Assembly (NCBI GenBank): GCA_027257055.1 | Contig: JAPVLO010000153.1 | Coordinates: 4,092,001 to 4,156,000 of the forward strand | DNA: 64,000 nt | Source: Cephalopachus bancanus | Lineage: Eukaryota > Chordata > Mammalia > Primates > Tarsiidae | Direction: 5' to 3' | Shown: positions 47,507 to 59,355 of the stretch, piece by piece | How positions within the stretch are numbered: the first letter of the stretch is position 1 | How the letters are laid out: every line of letters begins with the position of its first letter | The notes under the pieces: generated by a model | What the model was told of the DNA's origin: nothing | The model's input: the letters and a program-made list of their open reading frames with translations, nothing else | Databases searched by the model: none | Made by a program: the position numbers and the translations under genes

Positions 47507-47779
47507 TCGAGACAAAGAGAACGATGCCCTTCTTCTGTTTTGGGGGCCCCTCACAAAAGATGGTTGTCCCATCTTTCCTAATGAAAGAAACATTATTCAA
47601 GTTGAATGCAAATACATGTGGATCAAGCTGCTCTCCATGAATCTGATTCTCTTCCAAACGACAAGATATGTTATTTTGCGTGTTCCTAGAAATGTAACAA
47701 ATGGTGACATTGGAGCCTTCTTCTACCAGCTTATCTTTAGGGAACATGAGCAGTGTGTCCTGTTCAAGAGACTCTTGTA
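47507..47779 (-). CDS. OSMR: OSMR exon 5: Ig-like domain
   Basis: The acceptor ttccttgcag ends at 47780 and the donor is GTAAGT at 47506. The 273-nt exon encodes (V)[19 protein letters not shown] to [11 protein letters not shown](K). Cysteines in [10 protein letters not shown] and TTIFCEG bracket the Ig-like fold. The stretch between CEG and KKGIV is about four residues shorter than in human as recalled. Confidence 0.96.
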
Positions 47780-48339
47780 CTGCAAGGAAAAAAAAGGACA
47801 GCTGAGTTAGAATCTCACCCAAAATTAAAGCCAGCCCCCTCCTACCTCACTTTCAGGAGATAATTTTAAGTTTTTCTACCTCCTAAAGAAAATAGCAACC
47901 TAGTGTTCTCCATCAAACCTCTACCCTTTGGTTCACACAAAACACTCCTTTCCATCATTGCTCCTATTGATAACACTGCTATAGCTGTTACTGCCAAGGA
48001 TAGAGCCTTACTATTACCACTGCTGATTATTCTGTGATTGCTATTGTTAGCTTATTATAACAGCAGCGGCTGTTCTCCATGGAGTTCTAGATATATGGGA
48101 GGTACTGTGCTAATTTTGTATATACATTCATCTCATGTCCTCCTTACTACCTTACCATGATGGGACAGGTAGGACTGAGCCAAAGTGTCTGAAACTTGAT
48201 GGAGCTTATGTTGAAAAAAAAGTTTCTATTGTTATATTTTAATTCCATTTTTCCATGAACTTTTTGAAGTACCCGTGTATCATCTTCTTTTGCTTCTGTC
48301 CCTCCTCCTTCAGGATCCATTGAAATATTAAAATCCAAA

Positions 48340-48480
48340 GGACTCTCCCTTTAAGGAAACTCACTGGCTTCCCATGCCTCCCTCCTGGCACCCTCTCTAA
48401 CCTCTCCTGCACCGTCAGCCTCCCTGAAGAAGTTGCTGTACATGCTGCTCAGGATTTCCTATGCCTTCAGTTAGCTGAAG
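48340..48480 (+). repeat. L2 fragment
   Basis: ctcactggcttcccatgcct, ccctctctaacctctcctgc and tgctgctcaggatttcctat have the pyrimidine-rich order of the L2 sense strand. Diverged. Confidence 0.35.
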
Positions 48481-48771
48481 TCTGGCTGCTGACCCACTGG
48501 GCACTAAAATTGCAGTCATCCATGTGGTGTGGCCTGGACATGGGTTTTGTTTTTAAGGTCATGAGATGATTCTACCGTGTAACTGGTTGACAGTCAGTGC
48601 TTTGGGGTTGGGAATATTCAGGTTTTCCATTTATTCTTAAATTAGTTTTGAGATTACAGTTTAGAGAATCCTAGCATATTTTATCAAATTTGTTTATAAC
48701 GTAGTTCTTTCTTTCTCTCTGGCTATCTTTTTAATACCTATTTTTTTCTGTACACGTGTCCCTCTTTTCAG

Positions 48772-49020
48772 TAGCAGGATGTAATGGTTAAGCACAAGGC
48801 CTCTAGAGTCAGAATGCTCAGGTTGGAATTCTCGCTTTACCACTTATTGTCTTGATGACCTTGCGTGAGTTCTTTAACCTCTCAGTACCTCAGTTTCCTC
48901 ATCTATGAATGGTGATAAGAATAATGCATATTCCACAGATATGAGAACTAAGTTAATAGGTACAGTGCTTAAATCAGTGACTAGAATGTAGCTTTAATTC
49001 TATTATTATCTCATTATTAT
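48772..49020 (+). repeat. MIR SINE
   Basis: gatgtaatggttaagcacaa, gaattctcgctttaccactt, ctcagtttcctcatctatga and ttaataggtacagtgcttaa follow the full MIR order. Confidence 0.85.
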
Positions 49021-49179
49021 TATTAGCTTAACTGGAACATAAGAAACTATGACAAACCCACTCTAAATTTTAATAACAATAAAATTAAATAATCAATATT
49101 AAGGGATATTTAAAAGATATTTATCTGCAATCTCATCATTCAAAGAAAGCACTGCTTTCATTTTTTCCATATTTCCCCT

Positions 49180-49400
49180 TCTCTCTAGATTAGAATTGGG
49201 TCAACGCGCTATCCCAAAGCACAACCATCTGTTTTTGTAAATAAAGTTTCATCAGCACAGCACTCTTATTCATTTACACACTATCTATGGCTACTTTCAC
49301 ACTATAGTGGCAGAGTTGAATAGTCACAACAGGGACTATATGGTCTGAAAGTCTAAAATATTTCCTATCTGGCCTTTAACAGAAAAAGTTCCCAACCTCC
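49180..49400 (-). repeat. Old hAT-like DNA repeat, same family as 30245
   Basis: tttttgtaaataaagtttca, tatctatggctactttcaca, gcagagttgaatagtcacaa and atttcctatctggcctttaa. The family name is uncertain, but the match to the repeat type is clear. Confidence 0.6.
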
Positions 49401-49754
49401 ACTCTAGATGCATATACATTTTGTGTTGCTCTAATAAAAACATATGTGCAATATATATCCTGCTTTGCTCGCTTAGCATTCTATAATACACATATTTTAC
49501 ACACTTGGAAAACAAATACAAAATTGTCTGAATTTGTACACTTGGCTCAATGAGTAAGTCCAGAAGCAAAACTTTAGACATCTTTCTCCGGTGGCAAATT
49601 TCATACTGTGCTCTTAGTTCCCATAGCAGCTAAAGGAAAATAATGTTGTTGTGTACTTAGGACTTCTCTAAAGGGATTTCCACTATTTGACTACTGATCC
49701 CTGATAATATAAGATATTAAATCTTTTCACTCTTGTAACCGCCTTGCTTCTTAC

Positions 49755-49926
49755 CATTGACTTCCTCCCATGAGCTCCAGTTGCTCCAGAAATTCAGCTC
49801 AGAAAAGTTGGCATCGTCCACTAGACTCTTTATCCTTACAAAGTGTGTCGCACACTCCAAAGGGAGATCAGATTCCCAGCTCCAATGCAGAACCTGCTTC
49901 CACTTCACAGTGGTGTGGTAATTCTC
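49755..49926 (-). CDS. OSMR: OSMR exon 4: N-terminal module, WSXWS-like end
   Basis: The acceptor gcttttag ends at 49927 and the donor is GTAAGA at 49754. The 172-nt exon encodes [20 protein letters not shown] to [16 protein letters not shown](V). NWSSW is the degenerate WSXWS of the partial first cytokine-binding module typical of OSMR. Confidence 0.96.
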
Positions 49927-50654
49927 CTAAAAGCAAAGGGAAACATTTGGAAACAGATAGTCATCCTTTCCTGGAAAATAGCTTGACTTGACCTATCCCA
50001 AAGCACAACCCAAGACCCCCTTGTAAGTTCACAGCATGTTCAAATGCAGTCCACTTCTACCTAGTCAATTCCCCTGCTCTGGTGTCTCAGCAATGAGCCA
50101 GCCAGTATCTTCTGCCTTTTGAAAACTTAGCTCCCCATCCTTGTGGCCTCTAATTCCAGGGGCCTCACATACCCTCCAATTCCAAGGGCTCATGTGGAGC
50201 AAATAGGAGAGAAAACAGAAACTACTCAAAGTCTTGGGGGAACAGATCAGACAGAAGGTGTTCACAGTGCTGGTCACAGAGAATCTGCTAAGAAATTCTT
50301 GAAAACTAGAGAATTGAGTCATTTTTTTAAAAGATGGATTTAAAAGTGTATATCTATTAATTTTTATCCAGATTTGGATCAGGTTGGCCAAATCTCAGTA
50401 GAGAGGGCAGTCCTTCATGGCACCCTGGGAGTTCCACTATCTCCCAGAAGTCAAGAGATGGCTGTCCGTGTCTTCCTTGTTTTTCTGTCTCTTGTTTCAT
50501 GTCTGGTGGCCACATGAACCACATCCCCTCCTTCGAGCTCCATCTGTTAGAATCCTAAGCTTTGAAGATGTCAATCATATAGAACATTTTACACTATTCT
50601 GTGGGAAGCTTGCCCAAGTTGAACTGCAGCTTGATCTTTTGGCATAACCCTTTG

Positions 50655-51340
50655 CCTTAATCTTTCTGAGATGCTGGCAATCGCATTCTCAAATGCCATA
50701 GGCTTCAACGGCTCCTTTACATCTTACCTTGCCATGTAAGACCCTCTATAATCTTGCTCCAACCTACCAGTCCCTTGCAGGAAACTAGCATACATGGGGC
50801 CTACCCTACACTTTTGGAATATGCTTTATGATCTTATGCCTCAGTGTTTGCTCATGGGGTGTCCCTGGGTTGTTGTCCCCTACTCCCTCAGCAGTGGGAT
50901 TTGTCCCATTCTTCAAGCCCAGGTCATACCTCATCTCCTTCAGAAAGTTTTTCTTGTTCTTTCCTCTGAATTCCTCCCATCTCAACCTCCCCTGTAGCTC
51001 TCCTGTGGCTAGTAGTTGGTATGTCATCTGTGACTAGAGCATGGCCCCAGGAAGCAGGGTCTGTGCTTTTTTTCTCGGTGTCCCCCAAACTCCTGGCACA
51101 CTTTCTCCTCAGTGTGCCTCCTCCTGGACTACTGATCCCCCCCTGCCCACAGCTGCAAAGTGGAGACAACAAGTACCTTGCACTCCCTGGGGGAAACTGA
51201 ATGAGTATTATGCATTCATGTTTCTAAGGGCAACCGATAAGTCCTCAGTGAAGGGATGGGATAACTCACATGTCACACACTGCTTGGAGTTAGCAACTTG
51301 GAGGCCTTCCATTTATGTCTATTCCCTGTCCAAATCGCTA
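50655..51340 (+). repeat. L2 LINE
   Basis: catgtaagaccctctataat, cttgctccaacctaccagtc, catacctcatctccttcaga and ctgtgtccccc-type stretches are the pyrimidine-rich L2 sense strand near its 3' end. Confidence 0.6.
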
Positions 51341-51799
51341 AATTGAAACAGTGCCCCTTGCAGAACTAAACACAGTCTTGGCATGAGAATACCCTAGTCT
51401 ACCCAGGCAGCATTTAACGGCGCACCTCCTTTTTCACTCTATGCAGAATTGTACTTTTTAAAATATTTACATTTTATTTCAGTTTACCACATTATTTTAT
51501 TTCTAGATCACAAAACATTTTTTTTCCTTTTAAGCATATTTTAGCTTCTTTAAATTTTGTTTTAAAGACGTAGGGTACAATTCAGGATTACACACGTTAA
51601 GTAGTAATCGTACAGGTGAAGTTTGGGCCTCCCAGTGATCCTCTAATCCATGAAACTTTCACTATTTAACATGAACAATCTCAAGTATATTTTGCATGAA
51701 TTTTTTTTTTTAATTTAAGAGCCAACATCCCCTCTGACGCACAGAAGGAACTATATCTATAAGGGTGACTTCCCTATAATGTCTACAAGTCACAGACTG

Positions 51800-52250
51800 A
51801 ATTTAACCTCCCACATCTTCCTCAAACGCAGCCACTTCTTTCACCCCCATCTCTGCCCTGGCCCAGTCCCACAGCTGGCTTCTCACTGGCCACCCCTTAC
51901 CTTCCCCAGTTCCCCCACGGAGTGAACTTTTTAGAAACTTCAAATCAGATCTTGCCACTTCCCTTGTTCTTATTGCTCTCAAGATTAAAAACCAAAGCCT
52001 GAGCTCGCTCCCCATGGACCTGTGTGGCCTGGCCCATGCCCCTGTCCCCATGTGCTTGGGGCTCTAGCACAGCAGTGTGCTGTTCAGTCCTGGAAGCACC
52101 CCAGACCCTTACCTCAGGGCCTCAGCTCACACCTTTTGCACCTGCCCAGAGCGCTTTTTCCACCCTCTTTGCTAAACTAACTTCAATCCTCTTGATATTT
52201 TGTCTCAAGCAGCCCTTTGTACTGTTGTGGGAGAAGGTCATGCTTAACCC
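51800..52250 (+). repeat. L2 LINE
   Basis: cttgccacttcccttgttct, ggacctgtgtggcctggccc, cctcagggcctcagctcaca and ttttgcacctgcccagagcg are well-preserved L2 sense features. Confidence 0.7.
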
Positions 52251-52266
52251 CAACCCCAACCCCACA
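52245..52266. repeat. (CCCAAC)n short tandem repeat
   Basis: Three to four units of ccccaa at the end of the L2 fragment. Confidence 0.8.
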
Positions 52267-52433
52267 GCACCTCAGCAGTGACCTGAACACACATCCATAT
52301 TTAGAATCCTCTGCTGGTAAGTTTCTCTCCTCCCTCTTGCCAGCAGCTCAGCACTGATACCCCCGTGCCTGCCACAATGCCTGACCTGGGCCCATAATCT
52401 AAACTCTGAGCTGAATGATTTAAGTACTGTATT

Positions 52434-52721
52434 TGTTTGTTTGTTTTTGAGTTGGAGTCTCACTTGGTCACCCAGACTAGAGTGCAGTGGCCACTCCGGC
52501 CACCGCAGCCTCGACCTGCTGGGCTCCGGCGATCCTTCCACCTCAGCCTTCCAAGTAGCCGGAATTACAGGCATGCGCTACCATGGCTGGATGGTTTTTT
52601 GATTTATTGTAGAGATGAGGTCTCGCTGCCCAGGCGGGTCTCGAACCTGTGGGCTCAGGCAATCCACTCACCTCAACCTCCCAAAGGCGCGGGATTACAG
52701 GCTGAGCCACCGAGCCCAGCT
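52434..52721 (-). repeat. Young lineage-specific Alu, minus orientation
   Basis: gagttggagtctcacttggt, ctgggctccggcgatccttc, tttgatttattgtagagatg to gagccaccgagcccagct. Flanks ttaagtact and ttaattact may be a decayed target-site duplication. Confidence 0.92.
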
Positions 52722-53780
52722 TAATTACTTTATTAATATGTGATGGGCACTACTTCCCCCAACACTATTTGTGTAGATTCCATCTAACTCCAACTTGGCT
52801 TTGTGGTCTTTATAGCCTTGGCAATGAAGGAGATAAAACTTACCATGACTACATCAATTCAGTGATTTTTTTTTCTTTAAATGTGATGAATTGTCCTTCA
52901 TTTTCACTCATTGAATGTTATTTTCATTCACTGAAGCAGTGAGTTTAATTTGACCCTGGTAGCCATCAGTAAGTCACAAGAAATTGACACATACATTTAC
53001 ACAAAAGTCTACCTGACGTTCCTGATTTTTTACTAAGGTGTGGGTTCTATCCCTAAATTGATTCCTGCTCCCGGGCTCCTTCCAGGTTTGAGCTGTTACT
53101 CGTCTCTGCCTTCCCCTGTTATTGACAAAATCATAAAGCAAATGGCTGGAAGGGAAAAGCAGAACATTGGCCCAGGGCAGGACTGTGTATCGGCTGCCAG
53201 CAGTGTTCTGAGTGGTCAGTGCCATCCAGGAGATGGCTTGCTGCCCCTGGTCCAGCTGCAAGCACCTAACCAAGGTGATTGTCCTTCAGCTTGTTTGGGT
53301 TCTGAGACACTGAGTCTAGAAGTTGCCCACAAAGTATGAGTGAGGGTGCCCTGTCAGCCTTGCATTCTAGGATGTTGCTCCGTGAAAGGGAGATTTTTGT
53401 CCAGACAGAAGTGGCATCCTTCTCAACTGGAGGAGGATTTTATGTCACTCTTCAACTTCAGACATGAGAGATACAGACAAAGGCCTCTCACAGCATCAGC
53501 AGCATTGTGGGGCGTGTGTCTACTGACCCTCCATATGACTGTCACTCCTGTCTGGGCATGGAGGTGAAGGATGACACTGCCCTTCCTCTGTCACTTGGAG
53601 TAGCACAGCAAGACTCTCTGTGCTTTCTTCTCTATTGTAGTCATGCTGGGTTGGGCGCTGTGAACATAATACAATAGACAAGACAAAACTCTACCCTATG
53701 GATCTCGAATAAGTTACAGAAGCAAGCCTCACAAGTCACTTTTCCTTGCAAAGAGGATGATTGCATGAATATGAAAACAG

Positions 53781-53940
53781 ATATGAACTGCTTTTCAAAA
53801 AATATAGGATAAGATCCACTTAGACTATGGCTAGCATTATTTTCTCTCATATAATAACACATATGAACTATCTTTTAGAAAAATACAGAATAGGATCCAC
53901 TTGGTCTATGGCTATGGTTACTTTCTTTTCTTTTTCTCTC
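53781..53940 (+). repeat. Diverged tandem duplication, period 80
   Basis: 53781-53860 and 53861-53940 both start atatgaact and contain gatccactt followed by ctatggcta. An Alu begins directly after, and further copies of the same core flank it at 54190-54284. Confidence 0.8.
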
Positions 53941-54176
53941 CTTTTGAGTTGGAGCTACCCATCACAGCAGGGCTCAGGTGATCCTCCCACCTTAGCCTTC
54001 CAAGTACCTGGAATGACAGTCATGCGCCACCATGCCCAGCTAATTTTTTGGTTTATTGTAGAGATGAGGTCTCACCAAGTTGCCCAGGCTGGTCTTGAAC
54101 CTCTGGGCTCAGGCAATCCTCTCATCTCTGCTTCCCAAAGTGCTGGGGTTACAGGTTTGAGTCACCATACCTGGCC
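53927..54176 (-). repeat. Alu, minus orientation, with a deletion
   Basis: gagttggagctacccatcac, ttggtttattgtagagatga to gagtcaccatacctggcc. Part of the 3' half is missing after gagttggag. It sits inside the array of related 45-base cores. Confidence 0.88.
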
Positions 54177-54189
54177 AATGATACTTTCT

Positions 54190-54284
54190 CCATAGACCAA
54201 GTCGATCCCATTTTGTATTTTTCCGAAAGACAGATAAAAAATGTCTTTCAGAAAAATATAGAATGGGATCCACTTGGTCTATGG
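54190..54284. other. Long intronic hairpin, 43-base arms
   Basis: Arms 54190-54232 and 54242-54284 are reverse complements at 39 of 43 positions around a 9-base loop. The right arm reads tgtctttcagaaaaatatag then gaatgggatccacttggtct. The core also occurs twice in direct orientation at 53781-53940. Confidence 0.9.
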
Positions 54285-55384
54285 TAAATGTTATTTTTGT
54301 TAATGGCATTAACTACTACTTCTATAATTCCTCCGGCATTCCCCCCACCCCCAATTTCTTTTTCTTGGTTAGTTCTTAACCTCAACATAACCTTTGCTCA
54401 AATGCTTTTACTGAGCCCAAATCATCAATGAGTATATCCAGTAAAAATACAAAAATCAGACTTGCTAGAAAGTTGTGCTGATGGTGGGAAGTAAGCAGTG
54501 ACACACAAACATCCCTATGGTTGAAAATCAGCACGCTAAACAATTCTCAATGTGGAAAACTGCCCTTTGAGGGATGGAATTACAGACTCAGTATGAATCC
54601 TAAATGAGCCAAACTTTTATTGCTCAGATCTCAAATGCTATAATGGATGTGGAAAGTTACTGAAGACTTTAAGAACAGAGGCCCTCACCCTTTACTAAAG
54701 GACCTAATCATGCTGGATCCCTGCACCCACCAGAAAGAAGAGTGAACCCACCAGAGCTCATAGAGAGCCTGAGTACAGTCCTGTGCTCCCTCACCTCTAG
54801 GCCAATCCTCAGGTCCCTTCCATGAGAAAACATGCCACTATCCTTAAATACCCCATGATAATAATACCAGAACACTATGCATTTATAGAATATTAAGGCT
54901 CTCAGATGAGCAATGATCATCAAAGGAGCCACCAGTATATCCCAATGCACTAGGTGGGGAAGCATTGGGCAGCACAAACACAACCATCATTTGAGCCAAT
55001 ACAAGTGAAAAAATCTACCCTCAAATAATACAAAGACAAAAATAACATGAATTTAAGGATTTTCTTAATTTAATTTGCTGTAGAAAAAAGTCACATATGA
55101 GACAAAAAAGGACACAGTAAGTTGCTCTCCAATGTGGCCCCTGGAGAACCTCAACTGACTACAATGTGAAACACTAGTACTTTTGCATTTCAGCATGGTA
55201 TAAACAAAGAAACTGACAGGAAGCCACAATGGCAAGAAAAATGTCACCAAATTAATACACCTTATTTGGGAAAATATCTGGTGGACAGAGAAGAAAGAAG
55301 AAAGAGGAATGAGATAGTTGATCTTCATGGGTCTTTGGAATTCAGTACTCACAAGGATGAATCGCCCTCTCAAAGGATAGAGCA

Positions 55385-55676
55385 AGCCGGGCTCGGTGGC
55401 TCAGCCTGTAATCCCGCGCCTTTGGGAGGCTGAGGTGAGTGGATTGCCTGAGCCCGCGGGTTCGAGACCCGCCTGGGCAGCGAGACCTCATCTCTACAAT
55501 ACATCAAAAAATCAGCCGTGCGTGGTAGCACGCGCCTGTAATTCCGGCTACTCAGAAGGCTGAGGCGGAAGGATCACCGGAGACCAGCAGGTCGAGGTTG
55601 TGGTGGCCGGGAGCGGCCACTGCACTCCAGTCTGGGCAACAGAGTGAGACTCCAACTCAAAAAAAAAAAAAAAAAA
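55385..55676 (+). repeat. Youngest-looking Alu of the window, with perfect target-site duplication
   Basis: agccgggctcggtggctcag, cccgcgggttcgagacccgc, tacaatacatcaaaaaatca and a clean A-tail of about 20. The duplication aaaggatagagca is exact at 55372-55384 and 55677-55689. Confidence 0.96.
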
Positions 55677-55930
55677 AAAGGATAGAGCAGGACAGAGAAA
55701 ATAGTATATGGTCTTAATGTATCCTATTTTACCTACCAAATCACAGTTGTCATATTACTTTATCCTGAATCCTCTTAACTGAAAACACAGAAATGTAATT
55801 GTTTAGAAAAACTGTTTTGAATGGCCAATGTGTTTCCATAATGAGATTTGTTTTAGGTGTTATAAAGGACAAATCACGGCATCAGAAAAAGTTTTTACAA
55901 TACTAAGCCAAAAAAAAAAATAATACTTAC

Positions 55931-56103
55931 CACCCGGATGACATTGGATGTTTTAATTCTACTGATCTGTATCTGAAATACCATTTTTAATTCCTGATGA
56001 TAAGGAATGTTGCGGACAGTCCATTGCAAATGCAAACATTGATGTGTAGAATTGGCAGAAACTTTAAGTGATTCAGGAGTCAATGGTAAGGGTTTAGCCA
56101 AAG
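55931..56103 (-). CDS. OSMR: OSMR exon 3: first ectodomain exon
   Basis: The acceptor tctttacag ends at 56104 and the donor is GTAAGT at 55930. The 173-nt exon encodes (A)[19 protein letters not shown] to [30 protein letters not shown] and [14 protein letters not shown] are the first strands of the partial cytokine-binding module. Phases match exons 2 and 4. Confidence 0.96.
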
Positions 56104-56214
56104 CTGTAAAGACCAAAATGTGGTATGAAATAACATTTAATAGATATTTAAACTGTTAAATGTCATTATGCTTAGCTTTTCATATTTCTAGAATTTTAAA
56201 AAAAGAAAGTTTCC

Positions 56215-56379
56215 AGTCATTGTCTTGCTAGAGTCTAGTGTGACCAAGTGCTCTTTAAGCTATGGCTATTGTCATGCTTCCTGACTTTGGCCCCCTTCCT
56301 TGCCTTGGGGAGGTAAATCTCCTCTTTCTTTCTCTCTAATTTACTTTTAAATATTGCACAAAAGTAAACCTCTACCTTG
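56215..56379 (+). mobile_element. Unnamed short retroposon-like element, copy 2
   Basis: It shares with 44149-44311 the order ctctttaagctatggctatt, gcttcctgactttggccccc, tgccttggggaggtaaatct and a CT-rich then TAAA-containing end. Flanking direct repeats of 21-22 bases (56194-56214 and 56380-56401) differ by one inserted base. It lacks the long A-tail seen in copy 1. Confidence 0.65.
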
Positions 56380-57256
56380 TTTTAAAAAAATGAAAGTTTC
56401 CTTTTTGAAAGTCAATATTTCATAGTGTATTTTAAAAACTACAAAGTGAGATATGCTATCTTTAGACATGATCATTTGTATCTCAATATAGTGAACTTGA
56501 AACACCTCTAGCAAGAACTTACTGAACACTTTGAATGAGTCCAGCAACATACTAGGCATTTAGTGTGAAACAAAATAATTGCTCCTAGCTCAAAGAAGGA
56601 ACCTAGTTGGAAAGACATGATTAACTCATATGGAATAATTAGAGATTGCAAGTTTAGAGTAGTTAGTGGTGTGATGGAGTCTATAAAAGAATAGGAATTC
56701 AAACAGGAAACAGATTTGCTGGGGTTAGTGGCCTTAGGAAGCAGTCTGGTATCTGGTATCTCTTAGGCTGACTGTCTAGACCATCACTGGCGCCGCTGCC
56801 GATGACCTGCACACAGAGGTTCAAGCAGACACATCTGCCACAAGAGACAGGATGGGCCGTGGCCGAGTTAAGTAATTGCTGATTTTTAGAAAAGAACAAA
56901 TCATGACTTTCCACTTAGGAGGAGGAAAGCACCATATAAATTGAAAATGAATTGTGCATTGCTGATTCAACTATTTCAGTTGTTGGATTGAGGAGGTCTG
57001 AAGTAAACCGAGAGTGCTACAAGCTATTGAAAAGATAAAGATTGCATTGATAATGCCAGCTGTTATCTGATGGCCCATGGTATAATAGATATCATCTTCT
57101 AAGCTCCCATATTTTTACTTCCATGGGGATTTCCCCTAATCACCTGAAACCCTCTGGCACTAAATCTATGGCAAGAGAGTATTTTTTTTTTTTGACAACA
57201 AAAATGGGAGCAAAATTGTCTCCAAATTGCCATTCTGCACGTTATTTTTCTCATGA

Positions 57257-57353
57257 AAGTAAAAATAGTAACAGTAATACTATTTACCAAGTACAGTGCT
57301 GGGACTTTACTTATATTGTCTCATGCAATGCTTACTATAAAACTGTAACATAG
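57257..57353 (-). repeat. MIR, first part (split by Alu)
   Basis: aatactatttaccaagtaca, gtgctgggactttacttata, tgtctcatgcaatgctt. It continues at 57645-57780 after the Alu. Confidence 0.75.
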
Positions 57354-57644
<291 letters not shown>

Positions 57645-57780
57645 AGAAATTTTTTATAGTAAAGAAAACTGAAGCTGAATGAGGTAGTAAACAACTTACA
57701 CAAAGCTGTGAAGGATATAAGTAAGGACCTCTCGAATACCGAAATCTGTGCTCCCCTTTACAGTGCTGTCCTCTAACTGT
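57645..57780 (-). repeat. MIR, second part
   Basis: agaaaactgaagctgaatga, taaacaacttacacaaagct and tctgtgctcccctttacagt complete the MIR begun at 57257. Confidence 0.75.
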
Positions 57781-58229
57781 TAAGACAAGAGCATTGGCCC
57801 AATCAAAAGCCCCATGGAATGGAATGAGAGTAAGCTGCCTGGCTCCAACAATGTCCTGCCAAGCTCAAGGACACAAATGATAGAACGAGGCTCTGGATAG
57901 AGCCAGGTAAGCTGAGGAGCATCCCTGGTGGGTACAAGACAAGCATAAAATTCTTCGTGTGATTGGTCCACATGGTAGAAAGCTTCAGATCCAAATAAGG
58001 CATTAACCTTAGAATCTGGAAGAAAATCTCAGAAAATTCATTCTATGGAAGTGAAATTAACAACAATAATCATAAAATGAAAGACATCAACCATCAATAG
58101 CTACCTTTCTAGAAAGTTACCTATCCCTTGTGACATTTTGTGAATGTGATACTAGGGAGGGCTAGGGTAATAACTAAAATCTCTATGTAGATTCCATGAC
58201 CTTGAATTTGACAGTGGGCCCTTAAGTAT

Positions 58230-58785
58230 GGCACCAAAAGTATAAGCAACAAAAGAAAAAATATATAAATTGAGCTTCATCAAAATTAAAAACTTTTATG
58301 CATCACAGTACATTATCAAGAAAGTGAAATGACAACTTCCAGAATGGGAGAAAAATATTTGCAAATCCTTTAACTGACAAAGTTCTATTATCCGGAAGGA
58401 ATATTACTCAGCCATAAGGAATGGAATATTGATACATGCTAAAAATGGGATGAACACCAAAAACATTATGCTAAGTAAAAGATGTCAGATACAAAAGGTT
58501 ATGTATTGTATAATTCCATTTGTATGAAATATCCAGAATAGATCAGTCCATAGAGACAGAAAGCAGATTGGTGGTTCCCAGGGGCTGGAGGAGAAGGATT
58601 CTACAGTAACTGCATTTAGGGGTTTCGTTTTGAGGTGGTGAAAGTGTTTTAGAAGTAGATGAAGGTGGTGGGTGCACAGCATTGTGAATGTACTAAATGT
58701 TATTGATTTGCTCATTTTAACCATAACATGATTAATTTATGTTATGTAAATTTCACCTCAATAAAAATTTTTTCATAACCTGATT
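58230..58785 (+). repeat. L1 3' end, internally deleted
   Basis: aattgagcttcatcaaaatt, agaatgggagaaaaatattt, gatcagtccatagagacaga, ttggtggttcccaggggctg and tgtaaatttcacctcaataa are the end of an old L1M-type element. Confidence 0.85.
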
Positions 58786-58856
58786 AAAAAATGTTCAAAT
58801 AACATAGAAACTGGGTTCCTACAATCCTACCAACTCTACTTTCACTCCATATGCCT

Positions 58857-58966
58857 TTTTTTATTTTTATTTTTTTGAGTTGGGGGTCTCACTCTGTCGC
58901 TCAGGCTGAAGTACAGTGGCATGCTCATGGCCACCCCAGTGTTGACCTGCTGGGCTCAGGCAATCC
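58857..58966 (-). repeat. 5'-truncated Alu monomer with target-site duplication
   Basis: gagttgggggtctcactctg to tgctgggctcaggcaatcct, about 100 bases. Flanks actccatatgc occur before (58845) and after (58972), so it arose as a short insertion. Confidence 0.85.
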
Positions 58967-59042
58967 TTCCATACTCCATATGCTTTTCTTGAATTTTTCT
59001 ATACTTAAAAAAAAATATACTTTTCTACACTTAAAAAAAAAT

Positions 59043-59355
59043 AATGGTCACGTGCAGTGGCTTAAACCTGTAATCCCAGCACTTTGGGAGGCCGAGGTTC
59101 AAGAATTCGTGAGGATGTGGAGGTTCAAGACAAGCCTGGGCAACTTGGCAAGACCTCATCTCTACAATAAATTAAAATATTAGCCAGGCGTGGTGGTGTG
59201 TGCCTATAGTTCCAGCTACTTGGGAGGCTGAGGCAGAAGGATCACCAGAGTCCAGCAGGTCGAGGCTGCAGTGGCCGTGAGCAGTGTGCCACTGCACTCC
59301 AGCCTGGATGACAGAGTGAGGCTCCAACTCAAAACAAACAAACAAACAAACAAAA
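59043..59355 (+). repeat. Alu, plus orientation
   Basis: cgtgcagtggcttaaacctg, gcactttgggaggccgaggt, tctctacaataaattaaaat and gactccaact-like end gaggctccaactcaaaacaa with an AAAC tail. Confidence 0.92.

Larger units (their letters stand above)
49927..55930. other. OSMR: OSMR intron 3
   Basis: This 6 kb intron carries two L2 blocks, three Alus, a tandem 80-base duplication and a long hairpin at 54190-54284. Nothing recognisable at 49927-50650, 52740-53780 or 54300-55370. Confidence 0.7.

Noticed and set aside
57780..58021. Exon-like segment on the - strand after a good acceptor (ttttcttccag) in OSMR intron 2
   Set aside because: It does not match any OSMR sequence. Two frames are open, no convincing donor follows, and exons 2 and 3 join in phase without it.
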